Of a DNA stretch of 64,000 nucleotides, positions 11,766 to 22,937 are shown in pieces. The position numbers and the translations under genes are program-made. This DNA comes from Phycomyces blakesleeanus NRRL 1555(-) (lineage: Eukaryota; Mucoromycota; Mucoromycetes; Mucorales; Phycomycetaceae), in the NCBI RefSeq assembly GCF_001638985.1, contig NW_017265143.1:1252259-1316258 (forward strand), in the 5' to 3' direction. The stretch's first letter is position 1. Each line of letters starts with the position of its first letter. Below the pieces are notes generated by a model that saw only the letters and a list, made by a program, of their open reading frames with translations, was not told where the DNA came from and did not search any database.

Positions 11766-12199
11766 TCTGAAGCTAAGCAATTCCGTGATCAGCCTATTGG
11801 AACACTCCAAGTAATTGTTAGAGCAGCAAGAGAAATAGGGCGCTGTTATGATATCCAAAGCTCTCCAGAAGTTGCTGCAATAGTAATTGAAGAAAGTGCT
11901 GACAGAGCTACATTACTACATGATATTGCTATCAATGACCACACTACAAGATATCGCTCCATTAGCTCAATGAACCCAACATACATTGCTTTTCATTATG
12001 TTCTTATGTTTCCATTTGGTGATGATAGATGGCATATGAATCTTAAATGTATATCTCCCAATCCATTACTTCGCACAATTCATTGCCAATCAGTTAAAGT
12101 CTCACTTCTTGATCACTGTTGTTACCTGATGATGGTTTGCAATGGTACTTATTTGCATCATTATGGAAGGTTGTTTCAGCAGTACTTAGTAGACAATTA

Positions 12200-13544
12200 C
12201 AGACCCATATCAGTACTGAATAAAATTTTAAGATTCCGCCAAATCAAGGCATCAACTTCTTTAACATTCTTACACTAGTTTGTCTATATTCACTTAACAC
12301 CCCATGTTTGAAAACATATATATACTAAGATATAGATCTTAAGAAATTAAAAAGTAAATTTATTAAAAAAATTAATAATGTGTTGACCCTCCACAAGCCT
12401 TCTTCATCTCATGTAAGCAATTAGGCATTGACATGCAATGTGTCTTGCAAATGTCAGCCAGAATATTCTTCCATTCTATATGAATAGCCCTCTCCAACTT
12501 ATTAAGATTTTTTGGAGAGAGGACTCTGGCCTTCACTTTTCTGGTAAGATATGCCCATAAATTCTCTATGGGGCTGAGATCTGGACTGTTCGGCAGCCAT
12601 ACCATCACTGGGAAGTTCTGACGCTTCTTCCACTCTTCTGCAAGCTTAGACTTATGACAAGGAGCATTATCTTCTTGGTAGATAAACTCCCCATCATTTT
12701 TCTCACTAAGAGATTCCATAAATGGAAGAAGCTTCCTTTTCATTAAGTCCATATATGCATACTGGTCAAGCATGTTCTTTATGGTTTTCAATGGGCCAAC
12801 TCCTCCTGCCCATACACAGCCCCAAACCATAATGGAGCCTCCACCACACTGCAGTCTTGGTCTAATGAACTCTTCTCTGTATTTTTCTTAAGGATACCGC
12901 CATACTCTAGTATTGCCATCTCTGCTGAAAAGCAAAAACCTTGACTCATCGCTTCAGATGACGCGATCCCATCTCTGATTAGTCTCTCTGGCATGATTAG
13001 CAAATGCCAACCGCTTCTTTTTGTGTGCTTTTGATAGCAGTGGCTTGTATACAACTTTACAAGAAGACAATCCAGATCTACAAATAGTTCGATGAATGGT
13101 AGACTTGGAGATGAGATGCCCTAGGGTGTCAGACATAAAGGTGGTAAGACCCCCAATTGTTGTCTCACAATTCGTCTTCATCTCATTAATCAAGTGACGC
13201 TCATCTCGCTCATCCATTATCTTCAAAGTTCCTTTTCGCTTATCAGGAAATGCGGTTCCAGTATCTCTCCATCTATTGATTGTGGAATACACCGTTGCTA
13301 GAGATATACCATTCTTCTCAGAAATTTTAGCAGCAGTGCCATTTACTATAGCACCACCAATTATCAGTCCTCTTTAATAATCTGAAAGCTGCTTTCGTTT
13401 GGGAAGAGTTTCCTTTTTGTTTTGGTGAGACATGGTGAGATTCGAATGAGGAAAAGCTTTGAATAAATAAATAAAAAGTAGTGTAATGGTGATGCCTTGA
13501 TTTGGCAGAATCTTAAAATTTTATTCAGTACTGATATGGGTCTG
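12200..13544 (-). mobile_element. Complete Tc1-like element inside the Helitron, TA target
   Basis: Long terminal inverted repeats of more than 50 bases start CAGACCCATATCAGTACTG at 12200 and end with the complement at 13544, differing at few positions. TA dinucleotides flank both ends (12198-12199 and 13545-13546), the Tc1/mariner target duplication. The element is 1345 bases, so element plus TA is a multiple of three. The Helitron frame resumes directly (...FQQYLVDN before, VRIQTSRLLYLRLHQ after). Confidence 0.93.
12372..13433 (-). pseudogene. Tc1-like transposase with three nonsense codons
   Basis: The single transposase of the 12200-13544 element starts at ATG 13433 (MSHQNKKETLPKRKQ). 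Its N-terminal HTH region contains KISEKNGISLATVYSTINRW. The catalytic core has SDESRFLLFS (first Asp), YQEDNAPCHKSKLAE (second Asp) and NSPDLSPIENLWAYL (third acidic residue). It ends at 12372 with a length typical of Tc1 transposases, about 350 codons. It is colinear without frameshifts but has in-frame stops at 13376-13374 (TAA), 12957-12955 (TGA, at a position where TGG Trp fits) and 12890-12888 (TAA). All catalytic acids survive, so decay is recent. Confidence 0.88.
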
Positions 13545-15943
13545 TATGTGCGAATTCAAACAAGTCGTCTTTTATATCTCAGACTTCACCAAAATAACCT
13601 TCAGGCAGAGCTTTATAAAGGCTTTTTAGATAATACAGAAGATCCTCAACAAATTGGAAAATCCATAATCCTTCCCTCTTCTTTCACTGGCGGCCCACAT
13701 TATATGAAGCAAATGTTACAAGATGGACTAGCTTTGATTAGAACTCGTGGAGTACCAACTCTTTTCATAACATTCACTTGCAATCAAAGGTGGCCCAAAA
13801 TTGTTAGAGAGCTCAATGGCCAGAAAGCTCAGGATCGTCCAGATCTTTGTGTTGGAGTGTTTAACATGAAATTAAAAGAACTTATAAAGCATATAACTGA
13901 CAGTAAGTGCTTTGGTGCAGTATTATCATATATTATTACAATTGAATTTCAAAAGAGAGGCCTGTCTCATGCACATATGTTATTTATTCTCGAAGAGGAA
14001 GAGCATCCACAAACACCTCAGGAGTTTGATAACTTTGTTTGTGCTGAGATGCCAGACCCTCACGTCAATTCTCAACTATATAAAACAGTTTTAAGTTCAA
14101 TGATTCATGGTCCATGTGGAGATGATTAAAAAACGGCAGCATGTATAAAAGATAGAAAATGTAGCAAGGACTATCCAAAAACGTACATAAATGAGACACA
14201 AGTGAGCAACAACGGCTATCCACTTTACCGTAGAAGAAATAATGGCCAGTTTCATGCTTTTTTGGATGGAAAGTTTGTTGCCACCAATCACCATATAGTA
14301 CCTTACAACCCATATCTTTCTCATAAATATGCCGCCCATATCAACATTGAAATTTGCTCAACTACCCGTGCTATCAAATACCTTTGTAAGTACATCACAA
14401 AAGGGTCTGATAGAGCTCAGCTGGAAATCAGAAATGAAAGTACACAAGTCACTACAGATGCCCAAATATTACCACCAGCAATAGACAAAATATCAGAATA
14501 CCAAAATAGCAGATATATTGGACCATGTGAAGCCGTATATCGCACTTTAGCTCTGCCCATCCATTTCTACTTTCCTATGGTTACAAGATTAAACATTCAT
14601 TTGTCTGGTGAACAAATTGTAACTTTCCGAGAAGATATGTCCCCTGAACAGCTTCAATTAGCAAGAAATGCAGTTTCTGAAGGAACAATGCTGTTAGCTT
14701 TTTTTACCCTTTGCCTTAATAATGTTAGTGCACGTATTTATACATATCCTGAAGTATCTAAGCACTATACATAGAGTGCATATGAAAAAAAAATAGAAAA
14801 GACGAGTAAGTCCGGCTTTTAAAGATGTTATATCTCGCATATATATCACCAGCCCTTCAAACATGGAATTGTTCTGTATACAATTACTACTTCTCAAAGT
14901 CCCAGGTCCAACCAGCTTTGCTAATCTCAAGACTGTAAACAATGTCTAGTGCAAGACATTTCAAGAGATTGCTCTTGTTCTTTGACTATTAGTAAATGAC
15001 AATTAATGGGACTTATTTCTTACAGAAGCTGACCATATATCATCTTTGACAGCAGTGGTAAGAGCATTGTTCTCTTATATACTTGCCAATTATTCTTCTG
15101 TGGATCCTGCTGCCATCTGGGAAAAGCATAAAAATCGAATGTTTGATGATTATTTTTTTTCAAATTCGACGTAATTTCTCTATTTGTGATGACTCACTTA
15201 GTGATGAACAGCAGCAAACAATTCTTCAAAGAGTTCTTAGTGATATCCAGCCATGTCTACAAGTAACGGGTCACAGTCTCTCTGAATTTCCAACTATGCT
15301 ACAAACATATATAATGGAATTAGAGACGCTTTCAGCTCTCCAAGCCCTTAAGATAGTTGAGTCTAGATCATACAGTTCTGAAGAAGAGCAAGCCAAACTG
15401 GATGCAACAATTCCAATCTTCAATATAGAGCAAAAAACAGCATATGATCAGATTGTAGAAAGCTTTAGTATGTCAGCAAATGTAAAACAGCCAAGACTCT
15501 TCTTTGTAGACAGTCCAGATAGCACAGAAAAATCATTGCTTTTCAAAACATTACTCAACTATGTCAGAGCTCAAAATGAAATTGCCCTTCCTGTTGCAAG
15601 TTCTGGAATTGCGGCAATTCTTTTACCTGATAGAAAAATGACTCATAGCAGATTTAAGACCCCATTAAATGCTGATATAAATTCGACATGTAACATATCA
15701 CTTAGAGCATCACAGTCAAATCTACTGCAAAACATATTGCTATTTCTCTGAAACAAGACTGTTATGTGCGGCAAATATAACTTTGAAGCTGTTAACAAAT
15801 GTCTTCAAGATATCATAGGTGCTGTTGATGCTGAAAAGCAGAATGTTTCTTTTAGTGGCAAGGTTTTTGTTTTTGGCAGAGACTTCCGTCAAGTCCTCCC
15901 AGTTGTAAAGAAAGGTTCCAGATCTCAAACTGTAGATCAGAGT

Positions 15944-16572
15944 TGTTGTGAATAAGTATTGCTTACTGCTGAATCTGAGAGTAAGACTGAAGGATAAAAT
16001 AATATCCTCAGCTATTCCAGTCAAACGGATCTCCCTTTATGATATTATCTAATACACAGATCATCATACACATAATTGATTATTTATTATTATCACCATA
16101 ACATGGGATATACAAATAAATATACATTATATATATGGCATCATTATATTTCATCTACATATTTCTTTTATTATACAAATACTTAATTGAGAGACTACAA
16201 CTACAACTATCTAATATTATGAAACATTACCCAAGTATCTGGGTCGGAATACTAAAATATTACCAATAGCATAAATGCTCTTCTTTACCAAAACTCTTGG
16301 ACTGATCTGACTGGAGAAGTGTCATATCAATTGGTCTTTCCGGATCTTTCCAGAAGAACAATACTCCTGGAAGATGACTCATCGTGATAAAGATTACTTA
16401 AGCACACACTGAATTATAAATTAGAAAAACACATAAATATCAGTAGATAGTTTTGTATAGAAAAACAATCAAATTTTATTATTTTTTACTTTTCTATTGA
16501 AATAAATAACCTACACAAGTTCTCACAAATTCTTTCATCTATATTGTATTTTGCTTTATTTTTTCCCCACAA
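15944..16572 (+). mobile_element. LTR of the TGTTGTG family without matching TSD
   Basis: Nearly identical to 9999-10629 from TGTTGTGAATAAG to CCCCACAA, but the last bases and the TSD are missing (agagt before, aaatt after). It truncates the Helitron helicase, and no helicase sequence follows. This suggests a deletion or a recombination between LTR copies rather than simple insertion. Confidence 0.8.
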
Positions 16573-17885
16573 AAATTCATATTTAATAAAAGAGTACTGT
16601 AGTTATATAAGTATTTTTATTGATTTATGTATGCAATGTATGTATTGTACACAACATAAAAAAGACATCATATCTTGTTATTTGAAAATATTATTTTTTA
16701 TTCTTACAACTAAATGTTAATGACTTTAAAAAAGGGTGTGTTTTTATTTTTTCTGGGAAATTGGAATAATCTAAAGATGGGGACAGAAATATGCTTATAA
16801 TGATGGGGACAAGGGTGTGCTTATAAAGGATGGGGATGGGGGGTTCTTCAAGACAGGTTATAGCTGGGTCTCGGATCAGCAGTCATCTTAAATTGTGCAG
16901 TGCAGTTACTCCCCATCCCTATAGCCAAAAACCCTCCATCCTCCAAGATTGCTGATATTGGTTGCCGCAATTGGTCACATACTCTATCAAGAAGAAACTG
17001 AGTTTTTCGTTCAATGCAGAGTATCTATCCTAATTTTTTCTCTCTATGCACCAATTCTAGTTTATAGTCTGTTAGCCTCGATCATTAAAACAAATATCTT
17101 CTAATAATGTATAACCAATGTTTAATACTTACTTTCTATTTCTCTTGCTTAGTGGTATAGTTCTTGATTATGCTAATATGTCAAGCTTCCATACTTTTTA
17201 CCATAATTGCTTAGTTTATGTGGTACATAGCAGTGCTGATATCAATTATTTACTGAAGGTATTCATTGTTTATATAAGAGAAGCTGTTGTTTTGATTGTT
17301 TATATTGAGTTCTGTTGATAAAAACTTATATCAAAATATAAACTTAACTAAAAACATTTTCAGTAGGTTAATTTATTGATATCTTAAATTTATTATTATT
17401 GGTTAGAAATATATTAACAATCTTTATACATTCAGAATTTTCAAATATTTTTTAAAATATTGGGTATTATACTGACTGTCACTATAAGAAAAAACATAAT
17501 TTGAAACACAGCCCTTACAACTTCTGTTTGGCCAATAGAAATGTAGTATTTAACCATTAGTGTCACATATTTAAACAAGTAGAGAGTATATATTTTTAGA
17601 TTTTTAAACCTTATTTAAATAATTCTTGCCTATTATATTATTATGCTAAACTCTTTAGAGAGAATACTAATAAATTATTTATTGACTTAAAACAAATTAT
17701 TTATTGGTCTAAAATTTGCATTATGTATGACAAAATATGTCTTATATTTGAAAAAAAAATTATGGATTGAAACAACAGAAAAATAATGAAAAAAGTAAAA
17801 AAAGAAGTATCTGCTTTATACTTATTATATTTATAAATTTACAACATCTATTTCTGCTCTAGAAGATTATTAGATTTATAACATA
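16573..17885. other. Non-coding gap with a G-rich tandem repeat
   Basis: No gene is supported here; the small open frame around 17118-17318 has no domain and biased AT composition. At about 16776-16850 a 25-30-base unit containing GATGGGGACA and TGCTTATAA is repeated about three times. Confidence 0.45.
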
Positions 17886-18469
17886 CACTATGTAAAAAAA
17901 AGTGGTTTTTTTGTTGGTATTTTAAGTGGTATTTTAAGTGGTATTTTAGGAGGTGATTTTGGTAAAACCATCAAAAATACCACTTTCTTTTTTGGAATAA
18001 TATTTAGATCTCCGTTGACTAATGAATATTAGGTTTTATTCATATCCTGAGACTTAAATTTATATATTATTCTTATTATTCTATTGGTAGAAAGAAAATA
18101 AGAAAGAGCTTTCTTATTGGTATAGATGGAAAAAAAGAATCTTTGTATTGTCACTAATAAAATACTTTTGCTATACTGCTACTTTTAATTGGATAATATA
18201 AACTTTATTGCAGTATGCATATTGATAGTATTGGTCATTTAAACAAAAGCATTCTCTCAATTGATTCTTAAATATATATATTCTGATTCATTCACAGTTT
18301 TAATTGGGTAAAAAAGCTTTATTTCATTGAAGATTATTATTTAAAAATATTTTTATTGGTTGTTATAATAGAAATAATCTTTTATTCATGAATCGTACTA
18401 GCTAAAATTCCTTCAGATTATTACATATTTTCACATTAATTACACAATTTATTGTACCTATCAGATATG

Positions 18470-19092
18470 AACTTACCAGAAGATTCTCGCTTCATACGCT
18501 CTCTCTAGAGCTAGCTAACCTTTGTAAGTGATGCCCAGTTTCTGTGGCATCTGGTGAAATCAATTCCATTGTCTCTGAGTATGATAGAATGATTGATACA
18601 CAGCCTGTTTTTATCTTCTTGAGGAAGTAATGACCAGCTGGGGCTTGTTCCAAGATCCTAAACAGATGGAAGAGCTGCTAATTAATCACATATAATCTTG
18701 GTACATGTGTTAACAATCTTTTTGATTTTCTTGGTTAGCTCAATCCCAAGATCATGTTTTATTATCATATATATGTTTTGTACTAATATTATTAATGTTT
18801 GACACTAGTCTTGGAATGATGCCAGTAGGAGTCTATTATATTTGATATTAATTAATAGGACTTTAATTATTATGGTATTTGCTTATATTGCTAGATGTTG
18901 CAATAGTTCTGTTTGGGAATTCACAGTCTTTAAATACATTGTAAAGATTTGTCATTTGAAGCTGTATTGTATCTTGTTTTTTTCTAATGCTTCTTGATGA
19001 TCTAGCAATGCTTTTTGACCTCTCTTTAAAGAAATAAGTGCAGCTTGTATTCCTTGAAGCAACTGCATAACTGTATTTTCTGTACTGTTCAT
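18470..19092 (-). CDS. Second ORF of the CACTA element, right arm (putative)
   Basis: Counterpart of 4559-5250. It starts at the ATG complementary to 19092-19090 with the same N-terminus, shares the A-run indel that stops the first frame, and has the later block ending in a basic segment at a donor near 18475. It differs from the left copy at numerous positions, unlike the tnp2 region. Function is unknown; a TnpA-like DNA-binding role is only inferred. Confidence 0.33.
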
Positions 19093-19689
19093 AATTGTAA
19101 AAAAAAAATTAGTTACTTATTTGTTATAGAAAAAGAAAGAAAGAGAAAAAAATTTATCAGAAACTATTATTAGTTTCAAATTATTTGTACAAATCTATTG
19201 CTTTCCTTATGAAGAATTATTGATCTAGTAACTTCACTGATGACATACAGATACTTCTTTAAGATCCCGAGTATATATTCAAAATAGATATAACAGCATT
19301 GTCTTGATATAATTAAATATAAAGCTATACATTCAGAAAGTAACTAATTCTATTCTTACTTATATAATAAAGTTTTTTTTACCTACTTTAAACATGTCTA
19401 AAATCACAAAAGCCCCTTGTCAGCAATGCTGAATTTGCAAGTCGATTTTTAATAACAGTTGAACATATAAAAGCTGCCTAGAAAGGTGTATTGCAAATAG
19501 TGCACACTTGCTTGTAAATGTCAAAGTTTCTCAAGCGGTTTCTTTTCCTGATCAAAGCTAGTCTACATCAGCAATGGTTCCTAACTTGGTCTTTGGGTAA
19601 GCTTATGAAAAGCAAAAACACAAGAAGATAGGCAATATGTTAATCAGTTATATTATTTGATAAACAAATAGAGAAAACACTAATATGAG

Positions 19690-22600
19690 CAGTAATGAAA
19701 ATATGGATATCATTAACAGAACTGAAGATGATGAGCCCATAATAAGATACATAAATATATATATCATAATAGTCATAGTTATTATTCTTTATCTTATTAT
19801 ACTACGATGTTGGCAAAGAATACAAGAATTTCATGGAAGAAATTGAAGATATCACATCCCTCGCTATTTTTTGATTTTAGCCAGCCTCTTCCTGTTCCCA
19901 GCAACAATGTTATAAATGAGTATTGACTACTGCTGTAATTGAGAATAAGTCTGAAGGAAATAATATAAGGCCTCAGCTATTCCAGTCAAAGGTGTCTACC
20001 AATTATTTTATTATTTAACACACAGATTTAGCATGCATGATAGTGATTATATTTCATATGATGATATCACCATAATATGGGATACATCAGTGGATTATTA
20101 TAAGCATAATTATAACTCATAAACACATTTACTTTCGATGTTAATACTTCATTGGGACTACACACATTTATATAATTAATCATACATTAATTATCCCAAG
20201 ATCACGTTGCTCTGATTAAGGCTCAGATAGAATTGATTATCTGACACCAGTCATATAATTTTCCCAATCCAAAATAATATGAATAGCAGTAGTAGTTCAG
20301 TGTAGAAACCTCGTCAAACTTTGATACAAAATCTTTTCTCAATAAAGAAAACCTACACAAGTTCTCACAAATCTTCAATTCTTCCTCTTAAAAACTTCTT
20401 CAACTTCAACCACCACAACAGACAATAATAAAAGGAATCTTGCGTTCATGCAGTTGATGCAGGAGCTCGGAATTTCTTGTTGAGCCCACAAAAAGATTGT
20501 AGAGCACTTCAACCAAATCCTTGATTATTCTAGCAATATTACGTACTTAGCATACAGTCTACACTTTGGAAACAAGCTTCTTGAGCACTTCTTGGGTATC
20601 AAAGCAGACAGATACACTATTTGCATAAGGGGTTGTATGCAATTCAACAACAAGAATGATATCGCATGTGTAAAATGTGGTGAAGCAAGATACAAAAATG
20701 GTCAAACTAACAAAAGTGACACCAGAGTTCCTGTGAGATCAATCATGCAGCTTCCTTTGTGCTTGGCTGACAATAAGACCAAGACTGAAGAGCTCTATCG
20801 TTATAACCACCAATCTATTCAAGACGGGCAGAAAGCAGATGTTATTGATGGTCATGTATACCAATCCATGAAGCATCTGTTTTCTGGTGAAAACAATATT
20901 GCGATTTCGTTGTCTATGGATGGGTTCAACCCACACAATGTACCTGGATCAGTAACCATTGTTCATGCAACTGTCTTGAACTTGAATTCAACGATCCATT
21001 ATGAGAAAAACAGGATGCTCCAAATAGCAATGCTTCCTGGTTGCACTGGTCCCAGTGACATCTGGTCTTTTCTTGAGCCAATGCTGAAAGATCTCTGTTT
21101 GCTCCAGACAGAAGGCATGGAAGTAAAAACACTGACGACAATGATCAGGGCAAAGGTACATGTTCTCATGGCCACTGGCAATATTCCGGCTCTGGCAAAG
21201 CTGGCATGCCATGTTGGCCACACGAGTAAGAATGGCTGTCGTATTTGTCATGTAGTGGGCCAAACTCCTAAACATGGCCAGTACTTCCGCATGTTGCCTG
21301 GAACCCAGACGCACTCACTGGAGAGTTTCAGAAACTACAATCTGGCAAGCAGTGAAGACAGAAAGGGGCTCAATGGAAACATTCTCTGGCCCGTTTTTTT
21401 TCACGTTAGACGAGATGCATGGTCTGGGCCACAGCATCAGTAAACAGGTATGGGGACTTGTACGCGGAAATATGGAATCAAGCATCCTCTATGTCTTTCT
21501 CTTGCCACTCAAAGGGAGATTGGTGCTGCAATGGTAGCCGCAAAATGCACAATCCCTACATCATTGCATGGTGCCTGGAGAGACGTGACAAAGAATGCCG
21601 GTTTCTTTAGAGCTGTGGATTGGACAGACTTTTTACTCTTTGTTGTCCCCACGTTGGTTGCAGAGCGTGTCCAAGACTTGGTTGCCCGAAATGCATTACT
21701 TGGCCTTATTCAAACATGCAATTTACTCATGAGCTGGGAGTTATCAGCAGAGGATCAAACCTCAATAAGAAGATATGTTTAATGCCATATTTTATTTCAT
21801 TTTTCATAGTAATTTACTTTTACCTTTTTTCTTAGTAATCTTGTAGAATGGAACTTATTTCTAGAGAGTCTTCTTTCTACAGCAGATATTGACATTGGCG
21901 TGTTCACAATTAACCAGCACATTATTCAGCATTATCCTCAGATGATTGATCTATTTGGCCCACCAAGAGCATATAGCACATGATCCGTGAAAAGAGCCAT
22001 TGGTGAGTACTCCAGGTCTATCAAGAGTAACTCCCAAGTCAGTGCCAATGCTGGAAACATCACGATCAGACTGGCGCAATCCCGGTGTGTAGTGGAACTG
22101 ACAACCATTGAAAACACAAAAACTTCACCAGCTAACCTTCTAGTTTACAGTGCATATACCAATGGGTGGCCTGTTACAGAAGGAGGTGATCCTGCCAATG
22201 CTGAGTGTGAGATTGAGTTCTGGGGGCCTTTGAAGAATTTAACAATTTTCGATAGCTTTGAAGATAGATCTCATCTTTTATTGCTTCTTAAAACGTTTTA
22301 TGATTTGAAGGGAGAAGAATGTAGTATGCTTGAGCCTTCCATAAAGACAAGCCACAAGGCCTATCTTAATGGTTGTGTTATTGACACTGCATTCAACCAA
22401 AGTTCTACAACAGAGGCATGTCATATTCATGTGCAGCTACAAGTGGACATGAACTCCAGAAGATCCTGCTCTTACCGTCCAGGATATAAGAATTCCTTTG
22501 GAAAGGTGGTTATATTCTTCCAACATGTACACAACTCAAAGAGATGGCCACTAGCTCTCATAACTATATGTAGTGTGCATTTGAAAAATGGATTGCCTAT

Positions 22601-22760
22601 TACATCTGTAGTAAAGCCAAAGACTATAGTGATTCATGCCAGTGACATTGTAGAGTTGGTTGGCTTGGTGCCATCAAATGTCAATGGTAGCCATTACATC
22701 ATTTGGCCTAGCCTTAAACGTAGTCCAAAATTGACACTTGGTGCCTTAAGTGATATATAA
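19690..22760 (+). pseudogene. tnp2-family (CACTA) transposase, broken, right arm
   Basis: The same gene as in the left arm. An N-terminal exon around 19690-19900 (MSSNENMDIINRTEDD, then YKNFMEEIEDITS) is split from the core by the solo LTR 19908-20420. The core block 20592-21443 has a CVKCGEARYK Cys pair and SLSMDGFNPHN. The next frame holds LDEMHGLGH, then 21450-21782 and the C-terminal block 21987-22760. Two frameshifts and a TGA just before 21987 inactivate it. The encoded blocks are identical to those of the left arm over 257 and 283 residues, although adjacent non-coding sequence is diverged. That points to homogenisation rather than selection, since the gene is already dead. Confidence 0.75.
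19908..20420 (+). mobile_element. Solo LTR inside right-arm tnp2 gene
   Basis: 513 bases from TGTTATAAATGAG to CCACCACAACA. Flanks aacaa (19903-19907) and gacaa (20421-20425) match at four of five positions. It sits at the same place as the LTR in the left arm, so the LTR entered before the two arms separated. Confidence 0.8.
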
Positions 22761-22937
22761 TTTGTTTTTTTTGTAATAAACTTTTCTTTTTTCAAATTGT
22801 CTTAACAAATTTTATCCAAGCAGCAAAAAGTTTAGATATTTTCTTTTTTTTATTTCTGACATTCAATATTTCTTAATCCCAATCTATATTTACCAAAAAT
22901 GTAAAATGTTTAATTAAAATGAACATTTGTGAATAAC

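Larger units (their letters stand above)
9598..15943 (+). pseudogene. Helitron RepHel protein, split by three LTRs and a Tc1 element
   Basis: Rolling-circle replication initiator plus PIF1-type helicase. The order is three Cys/His knuckles (9601, 9694 and 9868); CFYCNTRMWIDERL near 10740; NIRAFNNAFAF and NGTMYHNIGSL (10920-11050); then, after the LTR, the N-terminal domain to 12199. After the Tc1 insertion the Helitron-like Rep domain (SFTGGPHYMKQMLQDGLA) contains the HUH motif GLSHAHML near 13965 and the two-Tyr motif KYLCKYITKG near 14385. The helicase follows in another frame: decayed Walker A (DSPDSTEKS, near 15520), VASSGIAAILL, and GRDFRQVLPV near 15880. It ends at the LTR at 15944 and helicase motifs beyond that are missing. 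Removing each insertion and one TSD restores the local frame. Independent stops lie at 9724, about 10780 and about 10860, and a frameshift lies between 14770 and 15080. Confidence 0.85.
17886..22922 (+). mobile_element. CACTA/EnSpm element, right inverted arm
   Basis: Starts at CACTATGTAAAAAAAAGTGG with degenerate subterminal units of the type GTGGTATTTTAA, and mirrors 700-5762. It carries the second ORF on minus (about 19092-18470), the solo LTR and the tnp2 pseudogene on plus. Similarity to the left arm fades at about 22922, and a MULE TIR begins 16 bases later, so the distal CACTA terminus is not visible here. Confidence 0.8.

Noticed and set aside
17118..17318. 66-codon hydrophobic ORF
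   Set aside because: AT-rich, no domain, no context; hydrophobicity follows from T-rich composition.
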